A stretch of 64,000 nucleotides of DNA, taken from Chitinophaga rhizosphaerae (GTDB taxonomy: Bacteria > Bacteroidota > Bacteroidia > Chitinophagales > Chitinophagaceae). The notes under the pieces are model-generated. The model made no database searches, was not told the DNA's origin, and was given only the letters and a program-made list of their open reading frames with translations. A program made the translations under genes and the position numbers. Positions 26,697-35,589 of the stretch are shown here, piece after piece; the stretch's first letter is position 1, and every line of letters begins with the position of its first letter. Where the stretch lies: contig NZ_RXLO01000004.1 of the NCBI RefSeq assembly GCF_003958645.1, positions 124,001 through 188,000 on the forward strand, written 5' to 3'.

Positions 26697-26778
26697 GTTG
26701 ATGCCGGAAATGGTTCGGCCCTCAAGTTAGGGCAAGTTCCTTGCATTTTGACAGCATTCTTGTTGAATGGCGGGTTGG

Positions 26779-26905
26779 CTATGTCCCGCTGCGGTCTACC
26801 GGCAGCGGGGGAACGCGTATGGCAATGGACTTCCTGCGCCTGGGCGGCGGTCTGGGCGGGAAAGCGGCGGTGGGCGTATGGAAGGGGATCACGCCGGGAC
26901 ATAGC
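26779..26905. repeat. 127-bp GC-rich element with 11-bp terminal inverted repeats
   Basis: GCTATGTCCCG (26779-26789) is repeated in inverted orientation as CGGGACATAGC (26895-26905). Inside the left end is a further hairpin, CCCGCTGC/GCAGCGGG (26786-26810). The element lies in the 333-bp gap between idi and the ECF sigma gene, is much more GC-rich than the flanks, and holds no convincing gene (a 115-codon plus-strand frame across it has no family features). It may be a non-autonomous repeat or a structured RNA. Copy number elsewhere is unknown. Confidence 0.45.
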
Positions 26906-27029
26906 TTTTCCGGGACCGTTTTAGCGGGCGACGAAAATCAGAGGTATAAAAGGGATCGTGGTTCAGATGGATTATATCCGGGGCTCAGTCGGATATTGGT
27001 AGAAAAGGGAAACTCGAACAAAACAGCAA

Positions 27030-27530
27030 TTAATAGCGGGCTACCTGGGCTTTCAACATTTTACGGGCGAAGTGGATACGGCTTTTGATGGTTCCTAAGG
27101 GTTCTTCCAGAATTTCGGCGATTTCGAAGTACTTAAATCCGTCGAGGTACAAAATGAAGGGTTTCTTGAAGATGACGGGCAGGTTGTGAACGGAGGTCTG
27201 AATGTCTTTGATCCTGAGACCGCTTTCGGCCTGGTTCCCGATGATGACTTGCTGTGTGTTGAGCAGGAAATCGTTTGTTGAATTGTCGAAACAAACGTGT
27301 TGTTTTGATTTCCGCCGGTAATTATTGATGAAAATGTTGCGCATGATGGTGTAGAGCCACGCGCGGATGTTCGTGCCTGCCAGGTATTTCTCCTGGTTTG
27401 AAAGCGCTCTGAACATGGTTTCCTGATAAAGATCTTTGGCGGATTCGGCGTCCTTGGTCAACGTAATGGCGAAGGGCTTTAGGAAGTCAGCGTTGCTGAG
27501 CAATAGGGTGTTAAATTCAGCGGATGACAT
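27030..27530 (-). CDS. ECF-type RNA polymerase sigma factor
   Basis: 166 residues: sigma-70 region 2 at about 8-80 (KDAESAKDLYQETMFRALSN, NIRAWLYTIMRNIFINNYRR) and region 4 at about 110-160 (FILYLDGFKYFEIAEILEEP, LGTIKSRIHFARKML). ECF factors direct RNA polymerase to special promoters, usually under control of an anti-sigma factor. None is encoded next to it here, so it may be controlled at the level of expression or by a distant partner. It is divergent from the exopolysaccharide cluster, separated by 497 bp. Confidence 0.93.
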   Translation of the reverse strand: MSSAEFNTLLLSNADFLKPFAITLTKDAESAKDLYQETMFRALSNQEKYLAGTNIRAWLYTIMRNIFINNYRRKSKQHVCFDNSTNDFLLNTQQVIIGNQAESGLRIKDIQTSVHNLPVIFKKPFILYLDGFKYFEIAEILEEPLGTIKSRIHFARKMLKAQVARY

Positions 27531-28027
27531 ATTGTTTAATTTTTGTTAGACTAATTTAAACAAAATAAGACGTTACTCCAAACAATTTCTGCGATTTTTT
27601 TTCGTTGAAGCAACAAAAAACACTACATTAACAATTTAATAATCAGCAGTTAGCGAAGAAATGGGAGTATACATTCACAATACTTTAATGGTCTACGGGG
27701 GGAAAACTGTTTAATTAAAGAAGGCTCAGGTTTAAAACAAATATATAATTATAGGAATATAACACAAAAAGTCCACATGCGACCTTAATATATACGCATA
27801 AGTATGGCGGATGGTTTGTAGTTTTGCAAAAAATATTAGGCCCCGGAACGTTTGTGCCTCATCAACACTTTCACTATGTATAAATTAATATTTTTGCCGG
27901 GATCTGACCGGCATCGGTTGGATTCCCCCATTTCCTGTGAACGACCATTGTCTGCCTGCGCTGTAAAAGAGACAGCCGGGAAAATCACATTTCAAACAAT
28001 GGTTACTAACTTTATAAACTACTGAAA
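27531..28027. other. AT-rich divergent region before the exopolysaccharide cluster
   Basis: 497 bp without a gene, separating the sigma factor from the first polysaccharide gene. It contains two -7-like boxes toward the cluster, TAGTTTTG (27819-27826) and TATTTTTG (27889-27896), and a small GCCGG-N7-CCGGC dyad near 27894-27910. The leader RNA from the second box would be about 125 bases. No transcript-elongation (UpxY-type) gene was seen. Confidence 0.5.
27889..27896 (+). promoter_or_regulatory. Candidate -7 promoter box of the exopolysaccharide cluster
   Basis: TATTTTTG fits TAnnTTTG and is followed by GCCGGGAT, the same context as the box upstream of gmd (51090). No clean -33 element was found at the standard spacing. 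Confidence 0.45.
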
Positions 28028-29326
28028 ATGAACCTTCAAGAAAGAAAAATCGCTATCATTGGATTGGGTTACGTTGGCCTGCCGCTGGCTATCGAGTTCG
28101 GTAAACAGTACGATGTATTGGGATTCGACATTAATATTTCCAGGATCGAGGAGCTGTCTCGCGGCGAAGACCATACTATGGAAGCCAACCTTGAGGATCT
28201 CAGAAAGGCCATGAGTGGGCATTCCGGCTCCGCGGGCAAACAAAACGGCTTATCGTTCTCCTCTAATAAAACCGACCTGCAGCAGTATAATACCTATATA
28301 GTTACCGTTCCTACCCCGATCGACCAATATAAATCCCCGGACCTCAATCCGCTGATCAAGGCATCGGAAATGCTGGGCAGCGTGCTCAAGCGGGGCGATA
28401 TAGTAATATATGAATCCACAGTTTACCCGGGCTGTACGGAAGAAGTGTGCGTTCCTGTCCTGGAAAAGGTGTCTGGCCTGACTTTCAACGTAGATTTTTA
28501 TTGCGGCTATTCCCCGGAGCGGATCAATCCCGGCGATAAGGTCAACACGCTTACCAAAATCATGAAAGTGACCTCGGGCAGCACGCCGGAGATCGCCGAC
28601 CTGGTAGACGCGCTTTACAGCTCCATTGTTGAGGCGGGCACTCATAAAGCCCCCAGCATGAAGGTGGCAGAAGCTTCCAAGGCGATCGAAAACGCCCAGC
28701 GCGATGTTAATATCAGCTTTGTCAATGAGCTGGCGCTTATTTTCGACCGGATCGGCATCGATACGCATGACGTACTCGACGCTGCGGCCACGAAGTGGAA
28801 CTTCCTGAAGTTCAAACCAGGGCTCGTAGGTGGGCATTGCATCGGTGTAGACCCCTACTACCTGGCTCATAAAGCGCAGGCGTTGGGTTATCATCCGGCG
28901 GTAATCCTATCCGGCCGGCGGGTAAATGATAACATGGGTATGTTCGTGGCTAATAAAGTGGTGAAACTGATGATCCGGCAAGGAATCCAGGTAAATGGTG
29001 CCCGGGCGTTAATCCTGGGGATTACTTTCAAGGAAGATTGCCCCGATATCCGCAATTCGCGGGTGGTGGATATTTACCGGGAACTTCAGCAGTTCGGGAT
29101 GACCGTAGACGTATTCGACCCACATGCCAATTCTGAAGAAGTGAAAGAAGAATACGGTATTTGCCTGGCGCCTGCTATTTCCGGGCGTTACGACGCCATC
29201 GTGCTCGCGGTATCCCATACCGTATTCTTGGAAATGGATTATAACAGCCTGCGGAAAGACGATGGTACGATTATTTTCGATACCAAATCGGTACTAGACA
29301 GAAGCAAGGTAGACGCCAGATTGTGA
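28028..29326 (+). CDS. Nucleotide-sugar dehydrogenase (UDP-HexNAc 6-dehydrogenase, WbpA/TviB type)
   Basis: 432 residues of the UDP-glucose/GDP-mannose dehydrogenase superfamily. It has an N-terminal Rossmann domain (IAIIGLGYVGLPLAIEFG), a central domain with the catalytic cysteine in GGHCIGVDPYYL (Cys271), and a C-terminal domain (ILGITFKEDCPDIRNSRV). It oxidises C6 of a UDP-sugar twice with NAD+ to give a uronic acid. The sequence style is that of TviB/WbpA enzymes acting on UDP-GlcNAc or UDP-GalNAc, distinct from the WecC-type enzyme encoded at 34354. First gene of the exopolysaccharide cluster. Confidence 0.9.
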   Translation: MNLQERKIAIIGLGYVGLPLAIEFGKQYDVLGFDINISRIEELSRGEDHTMEANLEDLRKAMSGHSGSAGKQNGLSFSSNKTDLQQYNTYIVTVPTPIDQYKSPDLNPLIKASEMLGSVLKRGDIVIYESTVYPGCTEEVCVPVLEKVSGLTFNVDFYCGYSPERINPGDKVNTLTKIMKVTSGSTPEIADLVDALYSSIVEAGTHKAPSMKVAEASKAIENAQRDVNISFVNELALIFDRIGIDTHDVLDAAATKWNFLKFKPGLVGGHCIGVDPYYLAHKAQALGYHPAVILSGRRVNDNMGMFVANKVVKLMIRQGIQVNGARALILGITFKEDCPDIRNSRVVDIYRELQQFGMTVDVFDPHANSEEVKEEYGICLAPAISGRYDAIVLAVSHTVFLEMDYNSLRKDDGTIIFDTKSVLDRSKVDARL

Positions 29327-29427
29327 TTTCAAAAGTGCAGATCTGCATACCTAAATACCAATTGCGCACAACTGTTAAATCAAATTTCAAAAATCATTAA
29401 TTTATATCCCTACTAACATTTATATGT

Positions 29428-29444
29428 TATTTTTGATAAATTTG
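29428..29444 (+). promoter_or_regulatory. Two overlapping -7-like boxes before the wza-like gene
   Basis: TATTTTTG (29428-29435) and TAAATTTG (29437-29444) both fit TAnnTTTG and lie in the AT-rich 183-bp gap before the export gene. They suggest an internal promoter for the rest of the cluster. AT-rich sequence makes chance matches likely, and no -33 box was found at the right spacing. Confidence 0.35.
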
Positions 29445-29509
29445 CCCTTTCTTTTACGCAAGCCCTTCATTGGCAAGGACTTTGCTTATTTCGATCATAC
29501 AAATTAAGA

Positions 29510-31978
29510 ATGATTATCCGGAACTACATGAAGAACATACTGCTGCCCCTTTATTTACTGATGTTTAGCATCAGTCTGCAAGCACAAGTTATACCACCTA
29601 CTGTTAATGTTCAGCAAATAAAAGTGGACGACCTGACGGATGATCAGGTCCGCCAAATCGTTTCCGAGATGAAAAAGAACAATGTAGGGTTGGATCAGAT
29701 CGATAATTTTGCGTCGCAAAAAGGCATTGCTCCATCGGAGGCGGCTAAACTGAAAGCCCGAATCAGCAGCTTGAACCTGGGGCAGGAATTGACAAGCAAG
29801 GAAAGGTCCCCTCAGGCTGAAACACAAGTTGCAGACCGTTCGATAATCGATGGGAAGATGATCTCTGCGCGGGACATACAGCCGCTTTCTTTGGAAGATG
29901 TGCGGCGTCAGCGAATTTATGGTTCGGAATTATTCAATAATAAAAATCTCACGTTCGAGCCGAATTTGCGCATACCCACACCTCCCAATTACCAGATCGC
30001 GGCGGACGATGAGTTGATCGTTGATGTGTATGGTTATTCGGAGGTGCAACATAAACTGAAAGTTTCTCCTGAAGGTTATGTCAGAATTCCATACGTAGGC
30101 CCCGTTTATGTCAGCGGACTCACAATCATTGAGGCACGTGAACGCATCACCAAACAACTTAGCACCGTATACGGGGGCATAAAGTCTGGCAACACTTCCG
30201 TGCAGCTTACACTGGGCAATATCCGAAGCATTCGCGTATTGCTAATCGGGGAAGTGGTACGGCCCGGTTCATACACCCTACCCTCCCTCGCCACTATCGC
30301 CAATGCCCTGTATGTATCCGGAGGACCAAACGAAAACGGTTCGTTCCGCGACATCCAGGTAATCCGAAACGGTACGGCGATCACCAAGTTCGACCTTTAT
30401 GACTTTTTACGCAACGGAGACCTCACTAATAACATTGTGCTTCGCGATCAGGATATCATCAAGGTAACACCTTACCAATCGAGAGTGGAAATCGTGGGCG
30501 AAGTAAAACGGTCGGCAATTTTCGAGGTAAAGGAGGGGGAAACTCTACAGGATGTTATCAATCTCGCTGGCGGATACACCGATGTGTCTTATAAAGATGT
30601 TATCCGTGCTTACAGGATCTCCAACAAGGAACGGGAGGTAATCAATATTTCTGCTGCGGAAGTTGCAGGTTTTAAACCCAAATCGGGCGACAAGTATTTT
30701 GTAGAAGCAATACTAAACCGGTTTTCAAACCGGGTTATACTTTCTGGAGCAGTCTTCCATCCGGGAGAATATGCCCTTGAGCCCGGCATGACACTGGGCT
30801 CGCTTATCAAGAAGGCAGACGGCTTTAAGGAAGATGCTTCGCTTGAAAGGGCGCTAATCTTCCGTCTGAACGGGGAACTGAAACCATACAGCACCAGCGT
30901 CAATCTTAAAAACATCCTGAGCGGCCGGAATGATGTTCCCTTGCAGCGGGAAGACAGTATCGTAGTATATTCCCACAATAATCTGAAAGAAGCATTCCAG
31001 GTTAAAATTTCCGGAGAAGTGAACAATCCAGGATATTTCCAGTTCGCCGACTCTATGCAGATTGCCGATCTTATACTGGTGGCCGGAGGTCTGAAAGACG
31101 CAGCCACATTGAAAAGGATCGAAATTTCACGGAGAATCCGCAATGCCCTTGCGTCTTCCCCTGACTCAAACATCGTGATCGTCGCCCAGTTCGACATGAC
31201 CGACCTTACTGCTATGTCAGGATTTTCATTACAGCCTTTCGATGAAGTGATCGTACGGAGATCCCCGGTATATCATGAACAGCAATCAGTATCCATAGAC
31301 GGAGAGATTCTTTATCCCGGTCAATATGTATTAAGATCGAAAGAAGACCGAATTTCCGACATTCTGAACCGGGCTGGAGGCCTGCTTCCGGATGCATATC
31401 CGGAAGGCGCCGTACTGCTTCGGAAAACTTTTGTGAATGCCAGCGACAGTGCGCTGCTGCAGAATAAGCTGCAAATATATTTCAACAAGCTCCAGGACAG
31501 CAGTGATATTGCAACCTTGCAGAAAACATTGTCTTTCCGCGATCAGTTGGTAGATATCAACCTTTTAAACATCCTCTCACATCCCGGAAGCCGTTCGGAC
31601 CTGTTGCTGGAGCAGGGAGACATTATCAAAATTCCCAAAAAACTGCAGACGGTACAGCTATTTGGCGAAATTTACTTCCCAAAGAAAGTACAATATGCAC
31701 AGGGTAGACGATTCAGGGATTACGTTCGAGCAGCGGGCGGTTTCACCAGCAATTCGCTTAAGAAAGCCAGCTACGTGGTCTATGCAAATGGAGAAGTGAA
31801 GAGCACGCGCAAGGTGCTTTTCTTCAACCGTTATCCGGCTATCAGGCCTGGTGCGGATATTTATATTCCGAAGAAGGGTGACAAGAAGAAATTTTCCGGG
31901 CAAGAGGTTGTGGGCATGGCAGCTGGGTTCGCGTCGCTAGCTTTGATTATCGTTACTATCATGGACCGCGTCAAATAG
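29510..31978 (+). CDS. Polysaccharide export outer-membrane protein (Wza-like, multiple SLBB domains)
   Basis: 822 residues. The signal peptide is clearest if translation starts at the ATG at 29528 (MKNILLPLYLLMFSISLQAQ). After a variable region comes the Poly_export domain at about 150-235 (YQIAADDELIVDVYGYSEVQ), then a run of SLBB/beta-grasp domains marked by repeated segments such as VLLIGEVVRPGSYTLP, VKISGEVNNPGYFQF, SIDGEILYPGQYVL and QLFGEIYFPKKVQY. A helix (VVGMAAGFASLALIIVTIMD) lies at the C-terminus. It would form the outer-membrane exit for the polysaccharide. It is about twice the length of enterobacterial Wza, as often in Bacteroidota. Confidence 0.92.
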   Translation: MIIRNYMKNILLPLYLLMFSISLQAQVIPPTVNVQQIKVDDLTDDQVRQIVSEMKKNNVGLDQIDNFASQKGIAPSEAAKLKARISSLNLGQELTSKERSPQAETQVADRSIIDGKMISARDIQPLSLEDVRRQRIYGSELFNNKNLTFEPNLRIPTPPNYQIAADDELIVDVYGYSEVQHKLKVSPEGYVRIPYVGPVYVSGLTIIEARERITKQLSTVYGGIKSGNTSVQLTLGNIRSIRVLLIGEVVRPGSYTLPSLATIANALYVSGGPNENGSFRDIQVIRNGTAITKFDLYDFLRNGDLTNNIVLRDQDIIKVTPYQSRVEIVGEVKRSAIFEVKEGETLQDVINLAGGYTDVSYKDVIRAYRISNKEREVINISAAEVAGFKPKSGDKYFVEAILNRFSNRVILSGAVFHPGEYALEPGMTLGSLIKKADGFKEDASLERALIFRLNGELKPYSTSVNLKNILSGRNDVPLQREDSIVVYSHNNLKEAFQVKISGEVNNPGYFQFADSMQIADLILVAGGLKDAATLKRIEISRRIRNALASSPDSNIVIVAQFDMTDLTAMSGFSLQPFDEVIVRRSPVYHEQQSVSIDGEILYPGQYVLRSKEDRISDILNRAGGLLPDAYPEGAVLLRKTFVNASDSALLQNKLQIYFNKLQDSSDIATLQKTLSFRDQLVDINLLNILSHPGSRSDLLLEQGDIIKIPKKLQTVQLFGEIYFPKKVQYAQGRRFRDYVRAAGGFTSNSLKKASYVVYANGEVKSTRKVLFFNRYPAIRPGADIYIPKKGDKKKFSGQEVVGMAAGFASLALIIVTIMDRVK

Positions 31979-32024
31979 TAAACCACCCGAATTCTAACCG
32001 CTATTAATCTCACCTGCAATTCAT

Positions 32025-33101
32025 ATGGAGTCAATCAATAATCCCGGATCCCGGTCAGTCAATGAGGAGTTATCGCTGAAGGACCTTTTCTTAAAGATCA
32101 AGGACTGGTTCAGTTACCTACTCTCGAAATGGGTGCTAATTCTTATCGTAGGTCTCGCCGGTGGAGCATTGGGCCTGACTTATTCTTTATTTTCCAAAAC
32201 GCAATATGTCGCGGAATTAACTTTTACGCTAGAAGACGGCAAATCAAACCCCTTCGCCGCCTATGCCGGCCTTGCCAGCCAGTTCGGGATTGACCTCGGC
32301 GGAAATAGTAGCGGCCTTTTCTCGGGGGATAATATCCTCGAATTTATGAAATCACGGCTTCTAATACAAAAAACCCTTTTGAGTCCAGTGGGAGACAGCG
32401 GCAAGAAGCAATCGCTTGCCAACATGTATATCGACGTATATGAACTTCGCGACGCATGGAAGTCTAACGAACAAATCCGCGATATACAATTCCCTACCAA
32501 CACTGACCGGTCCAAGTTCACCCTTCAGCAAGACAGTGTCCTTAATATCATCTACGAAGGGATTCTAAAACATCGTCTGAAAATCGCCAGACCCGATAAA
32601 AAGCTCAATTTCATAGTGGTCCAGACGACCACCCCCAGTGAAATGTTTTCCAAACTGTTTACAGAGCGGCTGGTTGACGAGGCCATCGACTTTTACATCC
32701 AAACCAAAACTCAGCGTTCTTCAGCAAACGTCGACAAGCTTCAGGGCATCGCAGATTCCCTAGGCATCCTACTGAACAAGAAAACCGCATCGGTCGCAGC
32801 CACCCAGGACATCAATACGAACCCAGCCAGGAGCATGGCCATGGTGCCGACGGAGTTGGCCACCCGAGACAAGATCATGTTGCAAACGATGTACCTTGAG
32901 GTGGTGAAAAACTTGGAGATCACAAAAATTGCCATGAACCAGGAAACACCAATCATACAAATCGTTGACACCCCGATCCTACCGTTGGAAGAAGATAAGG
33001 TCGGGAAAGTTAAAGGTATTGCTATTGGAGGGTTTCTAGCTGGATTCCTGGTGGTGCTGTTCCTGGTGATTCGCAAATCGCTCAGGGATATTATTAGCTA
33101 A
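32025..33101 (+). CDS. Wzz-like chain-length determinant / polysaccharide co-polymerase
   Basis: 358 residues with the co-polymerase topology: a short cytoplasmic N-terminus, TM1 at about 34-55 (WVLILIVGLAGGALGLTYSL), a large periplasmic helical domain with coiled-coil-forming segments, and TM2 near 330-350 (GIAIGGFLAGFLVVLFLVI) preceded by the proline-rich VDTPILPLEEDKVG. Such proteins set polymer length together with Wzy. There is no C-terminal BY-kinase domain, and no separate Wzc-type kinase or phosphatase gene is in the cluster. It starts 46 bp after the Wza-like gene. Confidence 0.88.
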   Translation: MESINNPGSRSVNEELSLKDLFLKIKDWFSYLLSKWVLILIVGLAGGALGLTYSLFSKTQYVAELTFTLEDGKSNPFAAYAGLASQFGIDLGGNSSGLFSGDNILEFMKSRLLIQKTLLSPVGDSGKKQSLANMYIDVYELRDAWKSNEQIRDIQFPTNTDRSKFTLQQDSVLNIIYEGILKHRLKIARPDKKLNFIVVQTTTPSEMFSKLFTERLVDEAIDFYIQTKTQRSSANVDKLQGIADSLGILLNKKTASVAATQDINTNPARSMAMVPTELATRDKIMLQTMYLEVVKNLEITKIAMNQETPIIQIVDTPILPLEEDKVGKVKGIAIGGFLAGFLVVLFLVIRKSLRDIIS

Positions 33102-33150
33102 ACGAGCTTTTGATTGTAATAATATCTAACCTCTATAGAAAAATCCAAAA

Positions 33151-34320
33151 ATGCTATCACCCAAAAAGAAAGTGCTGGTTGTCTTCGGGACGCGGCCGGA
33201 AGCCATTAAAATGGCTCCCCTGGTAAAAGAGTTTCAACGAAACAGTGAAACTTTCGATTCCCGGGTTTGCATCACTGCGCAACATCGTGAAATGCTCGAC
33301 CAGGTACTGGCATTCTTCGAGATCGTCCCCGACTACGATCTTAATATCATGCGCCCCAACCAGAATCTTTATCAGTTAACATCCGACGTATTGTTAGGCA
33401 TGAAATCCGTCTATGAAGACTTCGCACCCGATTTCGTGTTTGTCCACGGCGATACTACCACCAGCACCATTTCTGCGCTGGCGGCATTTTATGCCGGCGT
33501 AAAGATTTGCCATGTGGAGGCGGGCTTGCGGACGTACAATAAAATGGCCCCTTTCCCCGAAGAGATCAATAGACAGTTGACGGGCAGGCTGGCCGATTTT
33601 CATTTCGCCCCCACCGGCAGATCGCGTCAAAATCTACTAAACGAACAGGTTCCCACGTCACAGATCATCGTTACCGGAAATACGGTCATTGATGCACTGA
33701 TGGAAAGTGTCAGGAAAGTGAACTCACCTGAGTTCCAACACCCGGAAATAGCATCAATCAGGCAATTGGTAGGAAGGTGCCAGAAACTGATACTCGTAAC
33801 CGGCCATCGCCGGGAGAATTTCGGGGATGGTTTCAAAAGGATCTGCCAGGCTCTTCTGGACATATGCGAAGCAGACCCGGCCGTCCAGGTCATCTACCCC
33901 GTTCACCTTAACCCCAACGTCAGGGAGCCCGTTTTCAGTCTGCTCGGCAGTCATCCTCAGATCCACCTCATCGATCCGCTGACGTATCCAGCATTCGTTT
34001 GGCTGATGGATAAGGCCACCATCATTATAACAGACAGTGGCGGTATACAGGAAGAAGCACCCAGCCTAGGGAAACCCGTGCTCGTTTTACGCGACACCAC
34101 CGAACGGCCCGAAGCGGTAGATGCCGGAACCGTAATCCTTGTAGGAACAGACAAAGCAAAAATTGTAGCCGAAGCCTTAAATTTGATACAGAACGAGGAG
34201 CGGTACAAAAAGATGAGCATTTTACACAATCCTTATGGCGACGGAAAATCATCTGCCACCATCGTACATTATCTGAAAACGTTAAATGGGGAAATCCTCG
34301 CGGAGCCATCACTCGCTTAA
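33151..34320 (+). CDS. wecB: UDP-N-acetylglucosamine 2-epimerase (non-hydrolysing)
   Basis: 389 residues. It interconverts UDP-GlcNAc and UDP-ManNAc. Characteristic segments are GTRPEAIKMAPLVKEF at the N-terminus, VHGDTTTSTISALAAFY, CHVEAGLRTYNKMAPFPEE, TGHRRENFGDGFKRIC, and DSGGIQEEAPSLGKPVLVLR with RDTTERPEAV near the C-terminus. It is followed 33 bp later by the WecC-type dehydrogenase, the usual pair that makes UDP-ManNAcA. Confidence 0.95.
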   Translation: MLSPKKKVLVVFGTRPEAIKMAPLVKEFQRNSETFDSRVCITAQHREMLDQVLAFFEIVPDYDLNIMRPNQNLYQLTSDVLLGMKSVYEDFAPDFVFVHGDTTTSTISALAAFYAGVKICHVEAGLRTYNKMAPFPEEINRQLTGRLADFHFAPTGRSRQNLLNEQVPTSQIIVTGNTVIDALMESVRKVNSPEFQHPEIASIRQLVGRCQKLILVTGHRRENFGDGFKRICQALLDICEADPAVQVIYPVHLNPNVREPVFSLLGSHPQIHLIDPLTYPAFVWLMDKATIIITDSGGIQEEAPSLGKPVLVLRDTTERPEAVDAGTVILVGTDKAKIVAEALNLIQNEERYKKMSILHNPYGDGKSSATIVHYLKTLNGEILAEPSLA

Positions 34321-34353
34321 ACCCATCATACATTCAATATAAATTCAATACAA

Positions 34354-35556
34354 ATGCAACAAATTGACGTAGTAATGGTTGGGCTCGGCTATATCGGATT
34401 ACCAACCGCAGCCCTGATGGGAGGAAAAGGACTGAAAGTTCATGGAGTAGATATAAACCCGCTTGTCATAGATACCATCAATGCCGGCAAAATCCATATC
34501 GTAGAACCTGATCTGGCAGGATTAGTACATCACACCGTCAACTCGGGCTTTCTCCGGGCGTCTACACAACCAGCAACGGCGCCTGTTTACCTGATAGCAG
34601 TACCTACTCCGTTCAAAAATGACCATGAACCGGATATCTCGTATGTAATGGACGCTGGCCGCAACCTCGCTCCGTTCCTTAACGAAGGGGCGCTGGTAGT
34701 ACTGGAATCCACTTCTCCCGTCCGCACTACCGAAAAGCTTAAGGAGTTGCTGGATGATTTGCGTCCGGAACTGCGCAACAAATACTTCATCGCATATTGC
34801 CCGGAAAGAGTATTGCCCGGCAACGTAATCTACGAACTGGAACACAACGACCGCGTGATAGGCGGAATAGATGACGCATCTACGGAGAAAGCCATGGCAT
34901 TCTACAGCCGGTTCATCAAGGGAACCTTACACCCCACCACCGCGCGTACGGCAGAAATGTGCAAATTGGTAGAAAACTCCTACCGGGATGTCAACATAGC
35001 ATTTGCAAATGAGCTCTCCCTTATTTGCGACGAAGCCGGTATTAACGTCTGGCAGCTTATACATTTGGCAAACAAGCATCCCCGTGTAAATGTGCTTCAG
35101 CCCAGCAGTGGCGTGGGCGGGCATTGCATCGCGGTAGACCCCTGGTTCATCGTCCATGATTTCCCCAAACAGGCCAAAATGATCAGGGCCGCCCGCGAAG
35201 TAAATAATTACAAGTCGGCATGGGTATTCGAAAAAGTCAGGAATACAGCGCTCGAGTTCGAGCTGAAAAACGGGCGTAAACCGTTGATCGCCTGCATGGG
35301 CCTTGCTTTTAAGCCGAATATCGACGATCTGCGGGAATCTCCGGCGCTTGAAATCACCCACAAGCTCGTGGAAGCCGGCTTTAACATCGAAGCCGTTGAG
35401 CCTAACATCCAATCGATCCAAGGCATCAAACTGACCGATATTCCGACAGCCCTGCGGGATGCCGATATCCTGGCCTATTTCGTAGGACATAGTCAATTCA
35501 AGAAAGAAAACACCGATAAAATCCTGCTGGATTTCTGTGGTATACTTAACAGATAA
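34354..35556 (+). CDS. wecC: UDP-N-acetyl-D-mannosamine dehydrogenase
   Basis: 400 residues of the nucleotide-sugar dehydrogenase superfamily in the WecC branch. It has the NAD-binding VVMVGLGYIGLPTAALMG, PTPFKNDHEPD, YCPERVLPGNVIYEL, NRDVNIAFANE-like substrate segment (YRDVNIAFANELSLICDEAG), the catalytic cysteine in GGHCIAVDPWF (Cys258) and the C-terminal AFKPNIDDLRESPA. It oxidises UDP-ManNAc to UDP-ManNAcA, the likely donor for the WecG-type transferase at 44891. Confidence 0.94.
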   Translation: MQQIDVVMVGLGYIGLPTAALMGGKGLKVHGVDINPLVIDTINAGKIHIVEPDLAGLVHHTVNSGFLRASTQPATAPVYLIAVPTPFKNDHEPDISYVMDAGRNLAPFLNEGALVVLESTSPVRTTEKLKELLDDLRPELRNKYFIAYCPERVLPGNVIYELEHNDRVIGGIDDASTEKAMAFYSRFIKGTLHPTTARTAEMCKLVENSYRDVNIAFANELSLICDEAGINVWQLIHLANKHPRVNVLQPSSGVGGHCIAVDPWFIVHDFPKQAKMIRAAREVNNYKSAWVFEKVRNTALEFELKNGRKPLIACMGLAFKPNIDDLRESPALEITHKLVEAGFNIEAVEPNIQSIQGIKLTDIPTALRDADILAYFVGHSQFKKENTDKILLDFCGILNR

Positions 35557-35589
35557 ATACGATTAGCAAACGCGACCGACTAAGCTGCA

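Noticed and set aside
26741-27088. 115-codon plus-strand frame between idi and the sigma gene
   Set aside because: It runs through the inverted-repeat element into the antisense of the sigma gene and has low-complexity glycine-rich sequence without family features.
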